From Bacillota bacterium (GTDB lineage: Bacteria; Bacillota; Clostridia; Acetivibrionales; DSM-1351): a stretch of 64,000 nucleotides of DNA. Position 1 is the stretch's first letter, and every line of letters begins with the position of its first letter. Position numbers and translations under genes: made by a program. The stretch is from positions 186,001 through 250,000 of the forward strand of contig JAEWCZ010000017.1 of assembly GCA_023390335.1 (NCBI GenBank). The letters are read 5' to 3'. The notes beneath the pieces are model-generated. The model worked only from the letters and a program-made list of their open reading frames with translations, did not search any database and had not been told where the DNA came from. Positions 37,657 through 46,489 of this stretch are shown here, piece after piece.

Positions 37657-39756
37657 ATGAAACAGTTTTTTAAAGATAGATATACCATTGTGGGAATAGC
37701 TATAGTCCTGATGTTTTCTGTAATTGTGTACCAATTGGCTAATATGCAGCTGGTTCAGGGTGAAAACTATTATACCCAATCCCAAAGTAAAATAATGAGG
37801 TCAACAACCATTCTTGCTGAACGTGGTAATATACTCGACAGATATGGTGTTCCTGTAGCTATTAATTCCACAAGTTATTCAGTTCTATTAATGGATACAG
37901 GGCTAGGGCCAAAAAAGCTAAATGAAATGATGTTTAAGATTTTAAAGGTTCTTGAGAAAAATGGAGACTCACATAACAAAACTTTCTCAAAGTACCTGAC
38001 CTATCCTGTGGGATTTGGGGCTATGCTTAAAAATAATGAAAACAGAAGAAAAACCCTGAAAATTATGACAGGATATGAATTTAAGGGCTTTGATCAGGAG
38101 TCTACTCCTGAAGAAATATATGAATATTTCAAAGATATGGTGTTCAAGGTTGATGATAAGTACTCCGAAAAGGATGCTTATGATATTATGACACTCAGGT
38201 TTGAAGGGATATCTATGAGTCCTGTCCTTGCAGATTCAATCAGTACCAAAACAATTGCGGAGTTGGAAGAACGAAGCGACGAATTTCCGGGAGTAATTAT
38301 AGAGAGTGTTCCCAGCAGGAAATATGTTGATGCCAAGTTTGCAGGACAATTAATTGGTCACGTAGGGCCCATAGATGCCGAAGAATTAGCTAAAAACAGA
38401 GATGCAGGCTATAAAATGACGGATATTATAGGTAAGTCAGGAGTAGAACTGACTACCGAAGGATATCTGAGAGGTACTAATGGTTATAGGCGTGTTGAAG
38501 TAGATGATAACGGAAAGCCAAGAACAGTCAGCGAGGAAGCCGTAAAGCCTGGTAGTGACGTTGTTTTGACTATTGACATGGGACTTCAGAAGGTAGCAAT
38601 GGATTCCCTTGCGAAAAATATAAAGCTAATTAGGCAGTCAAGTGATAAAAAAAATCGCCATGATGCATTTGCAGGAGCTGCAGTTGCCATAGATGTGAAT
38701 ACCGGAGAAGTACTTGCACTGGCCAGTTATCCCAGCTACGATCCGTCCATATTCATTGCAGACTCTGATGATAAGGCTGCCCAAAAAGCCAAAGCAGCCT
38801 TGGGTGACCCTAAAAATACAACTACCTCAGAGTATAATAGGGCAATTGCCGGAATCTATACACCGGGCTCTACCTTTAAGCCCTTGGTTGGAATTGCCGC
38901 ATTAGAGGAAGGAAAGACAACGCCATATGAAACATATTTTGATAGAGGATACGAGACATTTGACGGTTTGATGCTAAAGTCCATTGAGTATAATCAATAT
39001 CGCGCAGGTCTTGGAACTGTAAATATTATAACTGCCATACAAAAGTCATCAAATCCTTATTTTTATAACCTTGGTAATAAAGTTGGAATTGATAATATAG
39101 TAAAATGGGCAAAAAGGTTCGGTCTGGGTCAAAAAACAGGAATTGACCTTCTTGGTGAAAGTAAGGGGATTATGTCCTCCAGAGAGTATAAAAAGAAAGT
39201 TGAGCCATATCCCTGGACCGCTGCCGATACAGCACAAACATCAATAGGACAGATGTATAACAGCTTTACACCGATACAGCTTGCAAACTATGCTGCTACT
39301 ATTGCAAATGGCGGAAAGCATCTAAAACCTCACATTATAAAGAGGGTTGTAAAGTTTGATGGCTCTATCGTAACTGAAACAAAGCCTGAATATGAAATAA
39401 TTCCGGTTAAGAAGGAAAACATGAAAGTAATTCAGCAGGGCATGATAGCGGTTGCCAACGCTACAGACGGAACTGCTGCCGATAAATTTAAGGACTTAAA
39501 GCCTATAACGGTTGCCGGAAAAACAGGTACTGCCGAAACAGGAAGAGAAGCAACTCAGTCCTCAAATGCATTGTTTATATGCTACGCTCCGGCCGACAAG
39601 CCTCAGATTGCTGTAGCAGTAGTTGTTGAAAGAGGTATATTTGGTGCTTACACAGCACCGATTGCAAAAGATATACTTAAATATTATTTTGATTCAAATG
39701 GAACAGGCAATAAGGACTATACTGTTAAAGCTGATATAGTCCAATTAACCAAGTAA
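37657..39756 (+). CDS. mrdA: Penicillin-binding protein 2 (elongasome transpeptidase)
   Basis: This class B PBP crosslinks peptidoglycan during elongation. The 699-residue protein has one N-terminal membrane anchor (about residues 8-28), a pedestal domain with the RGNILDRYG motif, and the transpeptidase domain with Ser405 in STFK, KSSNP as the SxN motif, and GKTGTAE as the KTG motif. Its place directly after mreBCD matches mrdA/pbpA-type enzymes. It has a PBP2 insert between pedestal and catalytic domain. A GAGG site is about 18 bases upstream, so initiation may be coupled to mreD. Confidence 0.94.
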   Translation: MKQFFKDRYTIVGIAIVLMFSVIVYQLANMQLVQGENYYTQSQSKIMRSTTILAERGNILDRYGVPVAINSTSYSVLLMDTGLGPKKLNEMMFKILKVLEKNGDSHNKTFSKYLTYPVGFGAMLKNNENRRKTLKIMTGYEFKGFDQESTPEEIYEYFKDMVFKVDDKYSEKDAYDIMTLRFEGISMSPVLADSISTKTIAELEERSDEFPGVIIESVPSRKYVDAKFAGQLIGHVGPIDAEELAKNRDAGYKMTDIIGKSGVELTTEGYLRGTNGYRRVEVDDNGKPRTVSEEAVKPGSDVVLTIDMGLQKVAMDSLAKNIKLIRQSSDKKNRHDAFAGAAVAIDVNTGEVLALASYPSYDPSIFIADSDDKAAQKAKAALGDPKNTTTSEYNRAIAGIYTPGSTFKPLVGIAALEEGKTTPYETYFDRGYETFDGLMLKSIEYNQYRAGLGTVNIITAIQKSSNPYFYNLGNKVGIDNIVKWAKRFGLGQKTGIDLLGESKGIMSSREYKKKVEPYPWTAADTAQTSIGQMYNSFTPIQLANYAATIANGGKHLKPHIIKRVVKFDGSIVTETKPEYEIIPVKKENMKVIQQGMIAVANATDGTAADKFKDLKPITVAGKTGTAETGREATQSSNALFICYAPADKPQIAVAVVVERGIFGAYTAPIAKDILKYYFDSNGTGNKDYTVKADIVQLTK

Positions 39757-39797
39757 AGTATTTATGCCGCAGGGTAAGGCAGGTGGAGGTTAAAAGT

Positions 39798-40487
39798 ATG
39801 GATGAAAGTTCAGTAACTTTTAAAGGGACTGTAAACGGATTGACAATTATTTTAAAGAACGAGCCGGAGTTTAGTGAGATAGTACAATGCATGAGGGACA
39901 AGGTAATTTCCGCAGGTAAATTCTTCAGAGGCGCAAAGCTGGCAGTAAAGTATAAAGGCAGAATACTGAATGAACAAGAAAAGTCTCAACTGTTGGAAAT
40001 ACTTGTGAAAGAAAGCGGAGCCAGGATAGAATCATTTGAAGAGGATAAGGATCAGATGCACTCTATATCAAATAATGCATCTCCGGACAAGCCTGCAGAA
40101 AGAAAGAACCAGATAAAAAAGTATATGTTCTTTAAAGGAATAGAAGAAGGACAGACAAAGTTTTACCGTGGGACTATTCGTTCAGGTCAATTGGTTAACT
40201 TTGACGGAAATCTGGTAATACTAGGAGATGTCAATCCAGGTGCAGTAATTGAGGCTACGGGAAACATAATTGTAATGGGCTTGCTAAGGGGAGTTGTTCA
40301 TGCAGGCAGTGACGGTAACAAGGAAGCAATAGTAGCGGCTTTGGGCTTAAACCCCACACAGCTGAGAATAGCGGATATAATAACACGTCCTCCTGATGAA
40401 AAAGGAGGAGTTGGAAATCCTATTCCTGAGATGGCATATATAAAGGATGAAATGCTGTATGTAGAACGTTTTTTACCAGCCAGATAG
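39798..40487 (+). CDS. minC: Septum site-determining protein MinC
   Basis: MinC inhibits FtsZ ring assembly at the poles. The 229-residue protein has an N-terminal FtsZ-binding domain (about 1-100), a variable linker and the C-terminal right-handed beta-helix that binds MinD (IRSGQLVNFDGNLVILGDVNPGA, about 135-155, split here as IRSGQLVNFDG and NLVILGDVNPGA). ATG 39798 is chosen for GGTGGAGG 8 bases upstream. MinD and MinE follow after a 123-base gap that has its own promoter. Confidence 0.93.
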   Translation: MDESSVTFKGTVNGLTIILKNEPEFSEIVQCMRDKVISAGKFFRGAKLAVKYKGRILNEQEKSQLLEILVKESGARIESFEEDKDQMHSISNNASPDKPAERKNQIKKYMFFKGIEEGQTKFYRGTIRSGQLVNFDGNLVILGDVNPGAVIEATGNIIVMGLLRGVVHAGSDGNKEAIVAALGLNPTQLRIADIITRPPDEKGGVGNPIPEMAYIKDEMLYVERFLPAR

Positions 40488-40510
40488 GCTCGTTCAATAG
40501 GGCAGCAATA

Positions 40511-40539
40511 TTGACAAAATAAAGAAACATATATATAGT
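40511..40539 (+). promoter_or_regulatory. Sigma-A promoter for minD-minE
   Basis: TTGACA (40511-40516), a 17-base spacer and TATAGT (40534-40539): a near-consensus promoter in the minC-minD gap, with a predicted leader of about 65 bases. Confidence 0.62.
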
Positions 40540-40610
40540 TTAATGTGTATAAGTTTGAAAAAATTCTCTATTTTAATATATTTTCTTCATAGAATTGGAG
40601 GCAATGCTGT

Positions 40611-41411
40611 ATGGGCGAGGTAATTGTAATTACATCCGGCAAAGGTGGTGTAGGTAAAACTACAACAACTGCCAATATTGGTACTGGCCTGGCACTGGCA
40701 GGAAAAAAGGTAGTACTTATAGATACTGATATAGGACTCAGAAATCTAGATGTTGTAATGGGCTTGGAAAACAGAATCGTATACGACCTAGTGGACGTTA
40801 TTGAAGGAGTTTGCAGAGTTAAGCAGGCTCTGATTAAGGATAAAAGGTATGAGGGCTTATATCTTCTTCCTGCAGCACAGACAAGAGATAAATCTGCGGT
40901 AACGCCTGAACAGATGATTAATCTTGTTAATGAATTGAAAAATGAATTTGATTACATAATAATAGATTGTCCGGCTGGTATAGAGCAAGGTTTTAAAAAT
41001 GCTATTGCAGGAGCCAACAGGGCAATTGTAGTAACAACACCGGAGGTATCTGCAGTAAGGGATGCCGATCGTATTGTAGGTTTGCTTGAAGCAAATGAGC
41101 TGAGAAATCCAAAGCTTTTAATAAACAGGGTAAGAATTGATATGGTTAAGCGTGGAGACATGATGACTATTGATGATATCATTGATATACTTGCCATTGA
41201 CCTGATAGGTGTTGTTCCTGACGATGAAAAGATAGTTGTGTCAACAAACAAAGGTGAGCCTGCGGTAACTGACGACAAATCACTTGCTGGACAAGCTTAC
41301 AGGAACGTAACCAGAAGGATACAAGGTGAAGATGTACCAATTATGAATCTTGAAACTGATGAAGGGTTTTTATATAAATTCAAAAAATTACTGGGATTTA
41401 AAAATACATAA
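40611..41411 (+). CDS. minD: Septum site-determining ATPase MinD
   Basis: MinD is a deviant Walker ATPase (KGGVGKTTTTAN) that binds membranes through a C-terminal amphipathic helix, seen here as FLYKFKKLLGF in the last residues. It recruits MinC and is stimulated by MinE. The 266-residue length fits the family. GGAGG lies about 8 bases before the ATG. minE follows after 14 bases. Confidence 0.97.
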   Translation: MGEVIVITSGKGGVGKTTTTANIGTGLALAGKKVVLIDTDIGLRNLDVVMGLENRIVYDLVDVIEGVCRVKQALIKDKRYEGLYLLPAAQTRDKSAVTPEQMINLVNELKNEFDYIIIDCPAGIEQGFKNAIAGANRAIVVTTPEVSAVRDADRIVGLLEANELRNPKLLINRVRIDMVKRGDMMTIDDIIDILAIDLIGVVPDDEKIVVSTNKGEPAVTDDKSLAGQAYRNVTRRIQGEDVPIMNLETDEGFLYKFKKLLGFKNT

Positions 41412-41425
41412 GGAGGGTTAGTAGT

Positions 41426-41710
41426 ATGCTGATAGATTTCTCTAAAATCTTTGGCAGATCCAAGCCGTCTAAGGATGTAGCCAAAGAAAGGCTTCAGTTG
41501 GTGCTGATTCATGACAGAGCTAACGTTTCTCCTGAATTTTTAGAAATGGTTAAGGGTGAAATAATCAAGGTGATACAACATTATATGGAAATTGATGAGA
41601 GTGCACTTGATATACAGTTAACCAGAACCAAAAGTGAAGAAGGTGACAGAGTGGTTCCGGCTCTGATTGCGAACATACCAATTAAAAACGTGAAAAATGC
41701 AGGTAAATAA
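41426..41710 (+). CDS. minE: Cell division topological factor MinE
   Basis: MinE stimulates MinD ATPase and produces Min oscillation. This 94-residue protein has the N-terminal membrane/MinD-interacting stretch (about 1-30) with KERLQLVLIHDRA and the C-terminal dimerisation domain. Its presence, rather than DivIVA-dependent MinJ, points to an oscillating system as in other clostridia. AGGAGGG lies about 8 bases before the ATG. Confidence 0.95.
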   Translation: MLIDFSKIFGRSKPSKDVAKERLQLVLIHDRANVSPEFLEMVKGEIIKVIQHYMEIDESALDIQLTRTKSEEGDRVVPALIANIPIKNVKNAGK

Positions 41711-41734
41711 ACTCAAAGGCAAGTGATTGGTTAG

Positions 41735-42127
41735 ATGAATATAGCATTTATAGCTCATGATAACAAAAAAGAATTAATGGCAAGCTTTTGTATAGCTTAC
41801 AAATCAATTCTTCATGAACATCATATAATAGCGACACGATCTACAGGTATTATGATCAATAAAGCCACAGGGTTGAATGTCAATCTTCTTGCGTACGGCA
41901 GCCTCGGTGCACAGCAGTTATCAGCCAGAATTGCTTGCGATGAAATTGATTTACTCATTTATTTTAGGGATGCAAATGTTGAAGAAGGCCCAAATAATTA
42001 CCTGTTATTCAAGCATTGTGATGTAAATAATATTCCTTTTGCTACCAACATAGCATCTGCTGAGGTGCTTATAAAGGGTCTTGAACGTGGAGACCTTGCG
42101 TGGAGAGAATTGTTAAGGCAGGACTAA
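41735..42127 (+). CDS. mgsA: Methylglyoxal synthase-like protein lacking the catalytic Asp
   Basis: The 130-residue protein has the methylglyoxal synthase fold. It starts NIAFIAHDNKK, with ATRSTGIMINKATGLNV (residues about 33-49) in the place of the phosphate-binding ATGTTG loop, and YFRDANVEEG matches the second conserved Asp (Asp79). However, the GGDQQ motif that carries the catalytic base (Asp71 in E. coli) reads GSLGAQQ at residues 55-61, one residue shorter and without Asp. The enzyme normally turns dihydroxyacetone phosphate into methylglyoxal; activity here is doubtful. It lies 24 bases after minE, so it is in the min operon. It could be a repurposed sensor or binding protein. Confidence 0.75.
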   Translation: MNIAFIAHDNKKELMASFCIAYKSILHEHHIIATRSTGIMINKATGLNVNLLAYGSLGAQQLSARIACDEIDLLIYFRDANVEEGPNNYLLFKHCDVNNIPFATNIASAEVLIKGLERGDLAWRELLRQD

Positions 42128-42152
42128 AAAAACTTGAAAACAGAACTTTATT

Positions 42153-42183
42153 AAAAAGATATCCTATACAGGGTATCTTTTTT
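42153..42183 (+). terminator. Terminator after the min operon
   Basis: AAAAAGATATCCT (42153-42165) pairs with AGGGTATCTTTTT (42170-42182) with one G-U pair, followed by T residues. Confidence 0.85.
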
Positions 42184-42274
42184 GTTGTCTATAGAATTTC
42201 TATCTGGAATATTCCTTCAAATTTCTAAATATAATTTATATAATTATTAATCAGCCAAAGAAAGGGTGGAACGT

Positions 42275-43168
42275 ATGGACGAAATTATTGAAAGACCGAA
42301 ATACTCCCGACCGACCGGTACTCCCCGGAGAAACAGAAGAAATACAAACAATGACCTCATGTCAACGATTGCAGCAGCAAAAATGCTGATTGCAGTGGTT
42401 TTCTTATCTGCAATAGCCTTGTGTAAAGCGGCAAATACACCTGCAACCAATGCTGTTATTTCAAAGGTTAAGGAAATTACAACTGTAAACTATGATGTAA
42501 ATAAATATATTATGAATGCTGCAACTACATTAGGTGTGAAACTGCCTGAAGCGAACGGTAAACTGAACAAGTTGACGGGTGAAAGAGCGGATTTGGATAG
42601 TGATGATATTCAGACGTCCGCAGTTATAGATAAAACAGAATCACAAGATGGTGTTAACTCAGCCACAGGTACAAGCAGCGGTTCTGCTTCAACGGATAGC
42701 AAATCAGCAACAGGAAGTGATAGACAGGTACTGGATGATATTGAAATAAAAAGTGTTGCAGATAAGTACTCATTTATTCTCCCTATAAAAGGAGAAGTAA
42801 TTTCACCCTTTGGAACAAGGACAGACCCACTAAGCGGAAATCCACAGTTTCATTCAGGAATTGATATAGAGGCAAATATGGGAACTTCCATAAAAGCGGC
42901 ATTAGCAGGAGAGGTTACTGAGGTAGGTTCAAACCCTGAATATGGCAAGTATGTGAAGATAAAACATAACGACGGTATAACGACTATTTATGGATTTTGT
43001 TCTATTCTTGTTGCAAAAATAGGACAAAAAGTAAATCAGGGAGATGTAATAGCAAAGGTTGGTAACTCAGAGGATGAGGCAAGTTCAAATTTACATTTTG
43101 AAATATGGAAGGATAATAAATTGGTTGACCCCGGAAAGCTCTTTGATCTTCTAAACGGAGGTAACTAG
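42275..43168 (+). CDS. Membrane M23/LytM-like protein in the SpoIVFA position
   Basis: This 297-residue protein has a basic, cytoplasmic N-terminus (residues 1-30), one membrane segment (about 31-52), a Ser/Thr-rich linker (about 105-155) and a C-terminal LytM-like domain. That domain keeps His193 and Asp197 (HSGID), zinc ligands in active enzymes, and His274, but the neighbouring catalytic His of the HxH motif is Asn272 (NLHFE). It therefore may be inactive as a wall hydrolase. The gene sits directly before the spoIVFB-like protease, as spoIVFA does in Bacillus, where SpoIVFA tethers and regulates SpoIVFB. The ATG at 42275 is chosen for AAAGGGTGG about 5 bases upstream. Confidence 0.82.
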   Translation: MDEIIERPKYSRPTGTPRRNRRNTNNDLMSTIAAAKMLIAVVFLSAIALCKAANTPATNAVISKVKEITTVNYDVNKYIMNAATTLGVKLPEANGKLNKLTGERADLDSDDIQTSAVIDKTESQDGVNSATGTSSGSASTDSKSATGSDRQVLDDIEIKSVADKYSFILPIKGEVISPFGTRTDPLSGNPQFHSGIDIEANMGTSIKAALAGEVTEVGSNPEYGKYVKIKHNDGITTIYGFCSILVAKIGQKVNQGDVIAKVGNSEDEASSNLHFEIWKDNKLVDPGKLFDLLNGGN

Positions 43169-43172
43169 CATT

Positions 43173-44072
43173 TTGCCATATGTTAACTTCTGGCTCAAAG
43201 GAATAAGAATCCAGATAAATTTGTTAATCCTTCCTGTAATTTTGGCAGCTATAATAGGAAACTTTATTGCGGAATACTCTATTACCTTGGGATTTATTAT
43301 TTGCCATGAGCTGGGTCATATAGCTCTTGCAGCAATATGCGGAGCAAAACTGAGCAGCTTCCGGCTTTTACCTGTGGGTGTTAATGCATCAATAGAGGAT
43401 TTACAATGCAGTAAACCTCAGAAAATTGTGATATATCTTGCAGGGCCTTTGGTAAATATAGTTTTTGCGATAAGCTTATATTGGGTACATACGTGGGAGA
43501 CTCCAATATGGGGGAGCATCATCGGTAAAATAATGCCGGCCGTAATAATAAATTTATGGCTGGCTATTTTTAATTTAATTCCAGTTCCTCCTCTGGATGG
43601 AGGAAAAATTGCAATGGAACTGTTAGCGGGTAGATTAGGATTTTTCCGGGCAAATAGATTTATGAATACATTTTCATTTTTTTTCTCATTTATGATTATA
43701 TGTACTGGAACGGTGGTATTAATTAGAAGTAGATACAATGGAAGTTTTATTTTAATAGGGGTTTACATTCTTTTTCTATTAAAGAAAAACAAAAAGGAGG
43801 CCGCTATCTTGAATATAAAGAACATCATTCTAAAACGTTCTGATATTATTAGAAAAGGTATTATTCCTGTGAGGGAGATTGCGGTTATGAAAGATGTAAA
43901 ACTACTTGAATTGGTAAAATCAATGGATTACTCCAATGTATTCCATATAATAAAGGTATTGGATAATGATCTAAATGTTATAAAGTCAGTAACTGAACAG
44001 GACGTTTTAAATGCACTTACTGAAGGTAGTTTGGACATTACGGTGGGTGAAATTTCCATAAATAAAAATTAA
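43173..44072 (+). CDS. spoIVFB: SpoIVFB-type intramembrane metalloprotease (M50)
   Basis: This is a site-2-protease family membrane zinc protease that in Bacillus cleaves pro-sigma-K in the mother cell. HELGH is at residues 45-49 and the second zinc motif is in NLIPVPPLDGGK. About six hydrophobic segments cover the first 200 residues. The C-terminus (about 205-299) looks like a CBS-type regulatory region, which in SpoIVFB binds ATP. The TTG start has GGAGGT about 9 bases upstream and lies 4 bases after the M23-like gene. Substrate identity is inferred from position and family. Confidence 0.88.
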   Translation: MPYVNFWLKGIRIQINLLILPVILAAIIGNFIAEYSITLGFIICHELGHIALAAICGAKLSSFRLLPVGVNASIEDLQCSKPQKIVIYLAGPLVNIVFAISLYWVHTWETPIWGSIIGKIMPAVIINLWLAIFNLIPVPPLDGGKIAMELLAGRLGFFRANRFMNTFSFFFSFMIICTGTVVLIRSRYNGSFILIGVYILFLLKKNKKEAAILNIKNIILKRSDIIRKGIIPVREIAVMKDVKLLELVKSMDYSNVFHIIKVLDNDLNVIKSVTEQDVLNALTEGSLDITVGEISINKN

Positions 44073-44125
44073 AAGTGTGATTAATCGGTTTGCGATAATG
44101 GAATTATTTAAACCTATTGTTTGTG

Positions 44126-44153
44126 TTGACTTTTAGTATATCATAATTATAAA
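44126..44153 (+). promoter_or_regulatory. Putative promoter for nfnA-nfnB
   Basis: TTGACT (44126-44131), a 16-base spacer and TATAAA (44148-44153) lie about 65 bases before nfnA. Confidence 0.5.
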
Positions 44154-44217
44154 ATTACAAGTATAATGTCTTTTAGAATGTTGTAAAACCATAATATCAA
44201 ATGGGGGGGAAATTTGG

Positions 44218-45063
44218 ATGTTTAAAATAGTAAAGAAACAAGTATTGAATCCTCAAGTAGTCTTAATGTCTATAGATGCACCTCTAATAGCCAAAAAGGC
44301 TGAACCGGGACAATTCATTATTTTAAGGATAGCAGAAGGGGGCGAAAGAATACCCCTTACTATAGCTGATTATGACAGAGAAAACGGTACTGTTACGATT
44401 ATATATCAGATAGTCGGTAAAACCACAAGAGAGCTGGCTGAAATGAGCGAAGGAGACAGTCTCCTTGACTTTGTAGGCCCTTTGGGAGTAGCCTCACATC
44501 TTGATGGCTATAAAAAGGTAGCTGTTATCGGAGGAGGTCTTGGAAGTGCCATAGCCTATCCTCAAGCCAAAAAGCTTCACAGTCTTGGTGCAGAAGTACA
44601 TGCGATTACAGGCTTTAGAAATAAAGACCTTATTATTCTAGAAGAAGAAATGGAAAAAGTCAGCAACAAGCTGATTGTTGCAACGGATGACGGTTCAAAC
44701 GGAAATAAGGGTTTTGTTACTAATGTGTTAAAACAATTAATTGATGACGGAAATAAGTATGATTTGGTTATTGCCATAGGGCCATTAGTAATGATGAAGG
44801 CTGTAAGCAACCTCACCAGAGAATATGGTATTAAGACATTAGTGAGCATGAACCCGGTTATGATAGACGGAACAGGTATGTGTGGAGGTTGCAGGCTCAC
44901 TGTTGGCGGAAAGACAAAATTTGCTTGTGTAGACGGGCCTGACTTTGACGGACATGAAGTTGATTTTGACGAAGCAATGAGAAGACAAAATATGTACAAA
45001 AAACAGGAGAAAGAATCCACTGATATACACGTATGCAGACTTGGGGGTGCAAATAATGCCTAA
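44218..45063 (+). CDS. nfnA: NADH-dependent ferredoxin:NADP oxidoreductase subunit A
   Basis: NfnA and NfnB form the electron-bifurcating transhydrogenase that couples NADPH, NADH and ferredoxin. This 281-residue subunit has an N-terminal FAD-binding barrel, an NAD-binding region (VIGGGLGSAIAYPQA, about residues 102-116) and a C-terminal [2Fe-2S] motif MCGGC with a further Cys in FACVDG. PyrK-like dihydroorotate dehydrogenase subunits are related, but the adjacent GltD-like subunit makes NfnA the better call. Its last 8 bases overlap nfnB. The start is an ATG with GGGGGG 5-7 bases upstream. Confidence 0.9.
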   Translation: MFKIVKKQVLNPQVVLMSIDAPLIAKKAEPGQFIILRIAEGGERIPLTIADYDRENGTVTIIYQIVGKTTRELAEMSEGDSLLDFVGPLGVASHLDGYKKVAVIGGGLGSAIAYPQAKKLHSLGAEVHAITGFRNKDLIILEEEMEKVSNKLIVATDDGSNGNKGFVTNVLKQLIDDGNKYDLVIAIGPLVMMKAVSNLTREYGIKTLVSMNPVMIDGTGMCGGCRLTVGGKTKFACVDGPDFDGHEVDFDEAMRRQNMYKKQEKESTDIHVCRLGGANNA

Positions 45064-46450
45064 TATGTCCTTAACTAAGGTAAAAATGCCTGAGCAGGAG
45101 CCGGATATACGAAACAAGAATTTTAAAGAGGTTGCACTGGGTTACGATGAGCAGATGGCAATTGAAGAAGCACAAAGATGTCTTAACTGCAAGCACAAGC
45201 CATGTGTTGCCGGATGTCCTGTAAATGTACAGATACCTGAGTTTATTCAGCTTGTAGCAGAAGGAAAATTTGAGGAAGCTTATAATAAAATAAGGGAAAC
45301 AAACAGCCTTCCTGCTGTTTGTGGTAGAGTTTGCCCACAGGAGTCTCAATGTGAAAAGGTCTGTGTAAGAACTAAAAAGGGAGAATCTGTTGGAATAGGC
45401 AGACTTGAAAGGTTTGTTGCAGACTGGTACATGGAGAACGTTAAAGCTACAGTAAATAAGTCTGAAAGTAATGGTATAAAGGTGGCGGTTGTCGGATCAG
45501 GCCCTGCAGGACTTACCTGTGCAGGAGACCTTGCAAAAATGGGATACGAAGTAACGATTTTTGAAGCTTTCCACGTCCCCGGTGGAGTTCTTATGTATGG
45601 AATACCTGAGTTCCGTTTGCCAAAGGCTTTGGTTCAGCAGGAAATCCAGACAGTGAAGGATCTGGGAGTTGATATACAGACAAATATGGTAATAGGTAGA
45701 GTATTGTCGGTTGAAGATCTGAAGGCAGAAGGATATAAGGCAGTATTTATAGGCTCCGGCGCCGGTCTCCCAAGTTTTATGGGGATTCCCGGAGAAAACT
45801 ACAACGGAGTGTATTCAGCAAATGAGTTTTTAACAAGAATAAACCTCATGGGGGCATACAAGTTCCCAAATACCGATACCCCGGTATTTGTAGGTAAAAA
45901 TGTTGCAGTAGTAGGAGGCGGTAACGTTGCTATGGATGCTGCCAGAAGTGCAAAGCGTCTGGGAGCCGAAAATGTATACATTATATACAGACGTTCCGAA
46001 GCAGAAATGCCTGCAAGACTTGAAGAAGTTCATCATGCAAAGGAAGAAGGAATAATTTTCAAAGTTCTCACCAATCCAAATAAAATACTAGGTACAGAGG
46101 ACGGATGGGTAAAAGGAATGGAATGCGTGGAAATGGAACTGGGCGAACCTGACAAGTCAGGAAGAAGACGTCCAGTAGAAAAGAAAGGCTCCGAGCATAT
46201 TGTAGACCTTGAAACAGTCATAATTGCAATAGGACAATCCCCAAATCCGCTTATATCATCTACTACACCCGGACTTGACATACAATCATGGGGCGGTATA
46301 ATAGTTGAAGAAGAGACTGGTGCAACAAGTAAGAGTGGAGTTTATGCCGGTGGAGATGCAGTTACCGGTGCTGCTACTGTTATATTGGCAATGGGTGCCG
46401 GAAAGAAAGCAGCAGAGGCTATAGACAAATATATCCGGCAGAACCAATAG
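45056..46450 (+). CDS. nfnB: NADH-dependent ferredoxin:NADP oxidoreductase subunit B
   Basis: This 464-residue flavoprotein resembles the glutamate synthase small chain. The N-terminus has two [4Fe-4S] cysteine sets: CLNCKHKPCVAGCP and CGRVCPQESQCEKVC. Two Rossmann motifs follow (AVVGSGPAGLTCAG near residue 142 and VAVVGGGNVAMDAARS near 282) for FAD and NADPH. No large glutamate synthase subunit gene is nearby, and the nfnA overlap identifies it as NfnB. The bifurcating complex lets the cell make NADPH from NADH and reduced ferredoxin. The ATG at 45056 has GGGGGTG 7 bases upstream inside nfnA. Confidence 0.93.
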   Translation: MPNMSLTKVKMPEQEPDIRNKNFKEVALGYDEQMAIEEAQRCLNCKHKPCVAGCPVNVQIPEFIQLVAEGKFEEAYNKIRETNSLPAVCGRVCPQESQCEKVCVRTKKGESVGIGRLERFVADWYMENVKATVNKSESNGIKVAVVGSGPAGLTCAGDLAKMGYEVTIFEAFHVPGGVLMYGIPEFRLPKALVQQEIQTVKDLGVDIQTNMVIGRVLSVEDLKAEGYKAVFIGSGAGLPSFMGIPGENYNGVYSANEFLTRINLMGAYKFPNTDTPVFVGKNVAVVGGGNVAMDAARSAKRLGAENVYIIYRRSEAEMPARLEEVHHAKEEGIIFKVLTNPNKILGTEDGWVKGMECVEMELGEPDKSGRRRPVEKKGSEHIVDLETVIIAIGQSPNPLISSTTPGLDIQSWGGIIVEEETGATSKSGVYAGGDAVTGAATVILAMGAGKKAAEAIDKYIRQNQ

Positions 46451-46489
46451 TCTTTTACAAACATAACAATATTTGTAGAGGAGATCGCA

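Noticed and set aside
45041..45058. GTG at 45041 as the start of nfnB
   Set aside because: It falls inside the ribosome site for the ATG at 45056 and would add residues not typical of the family.
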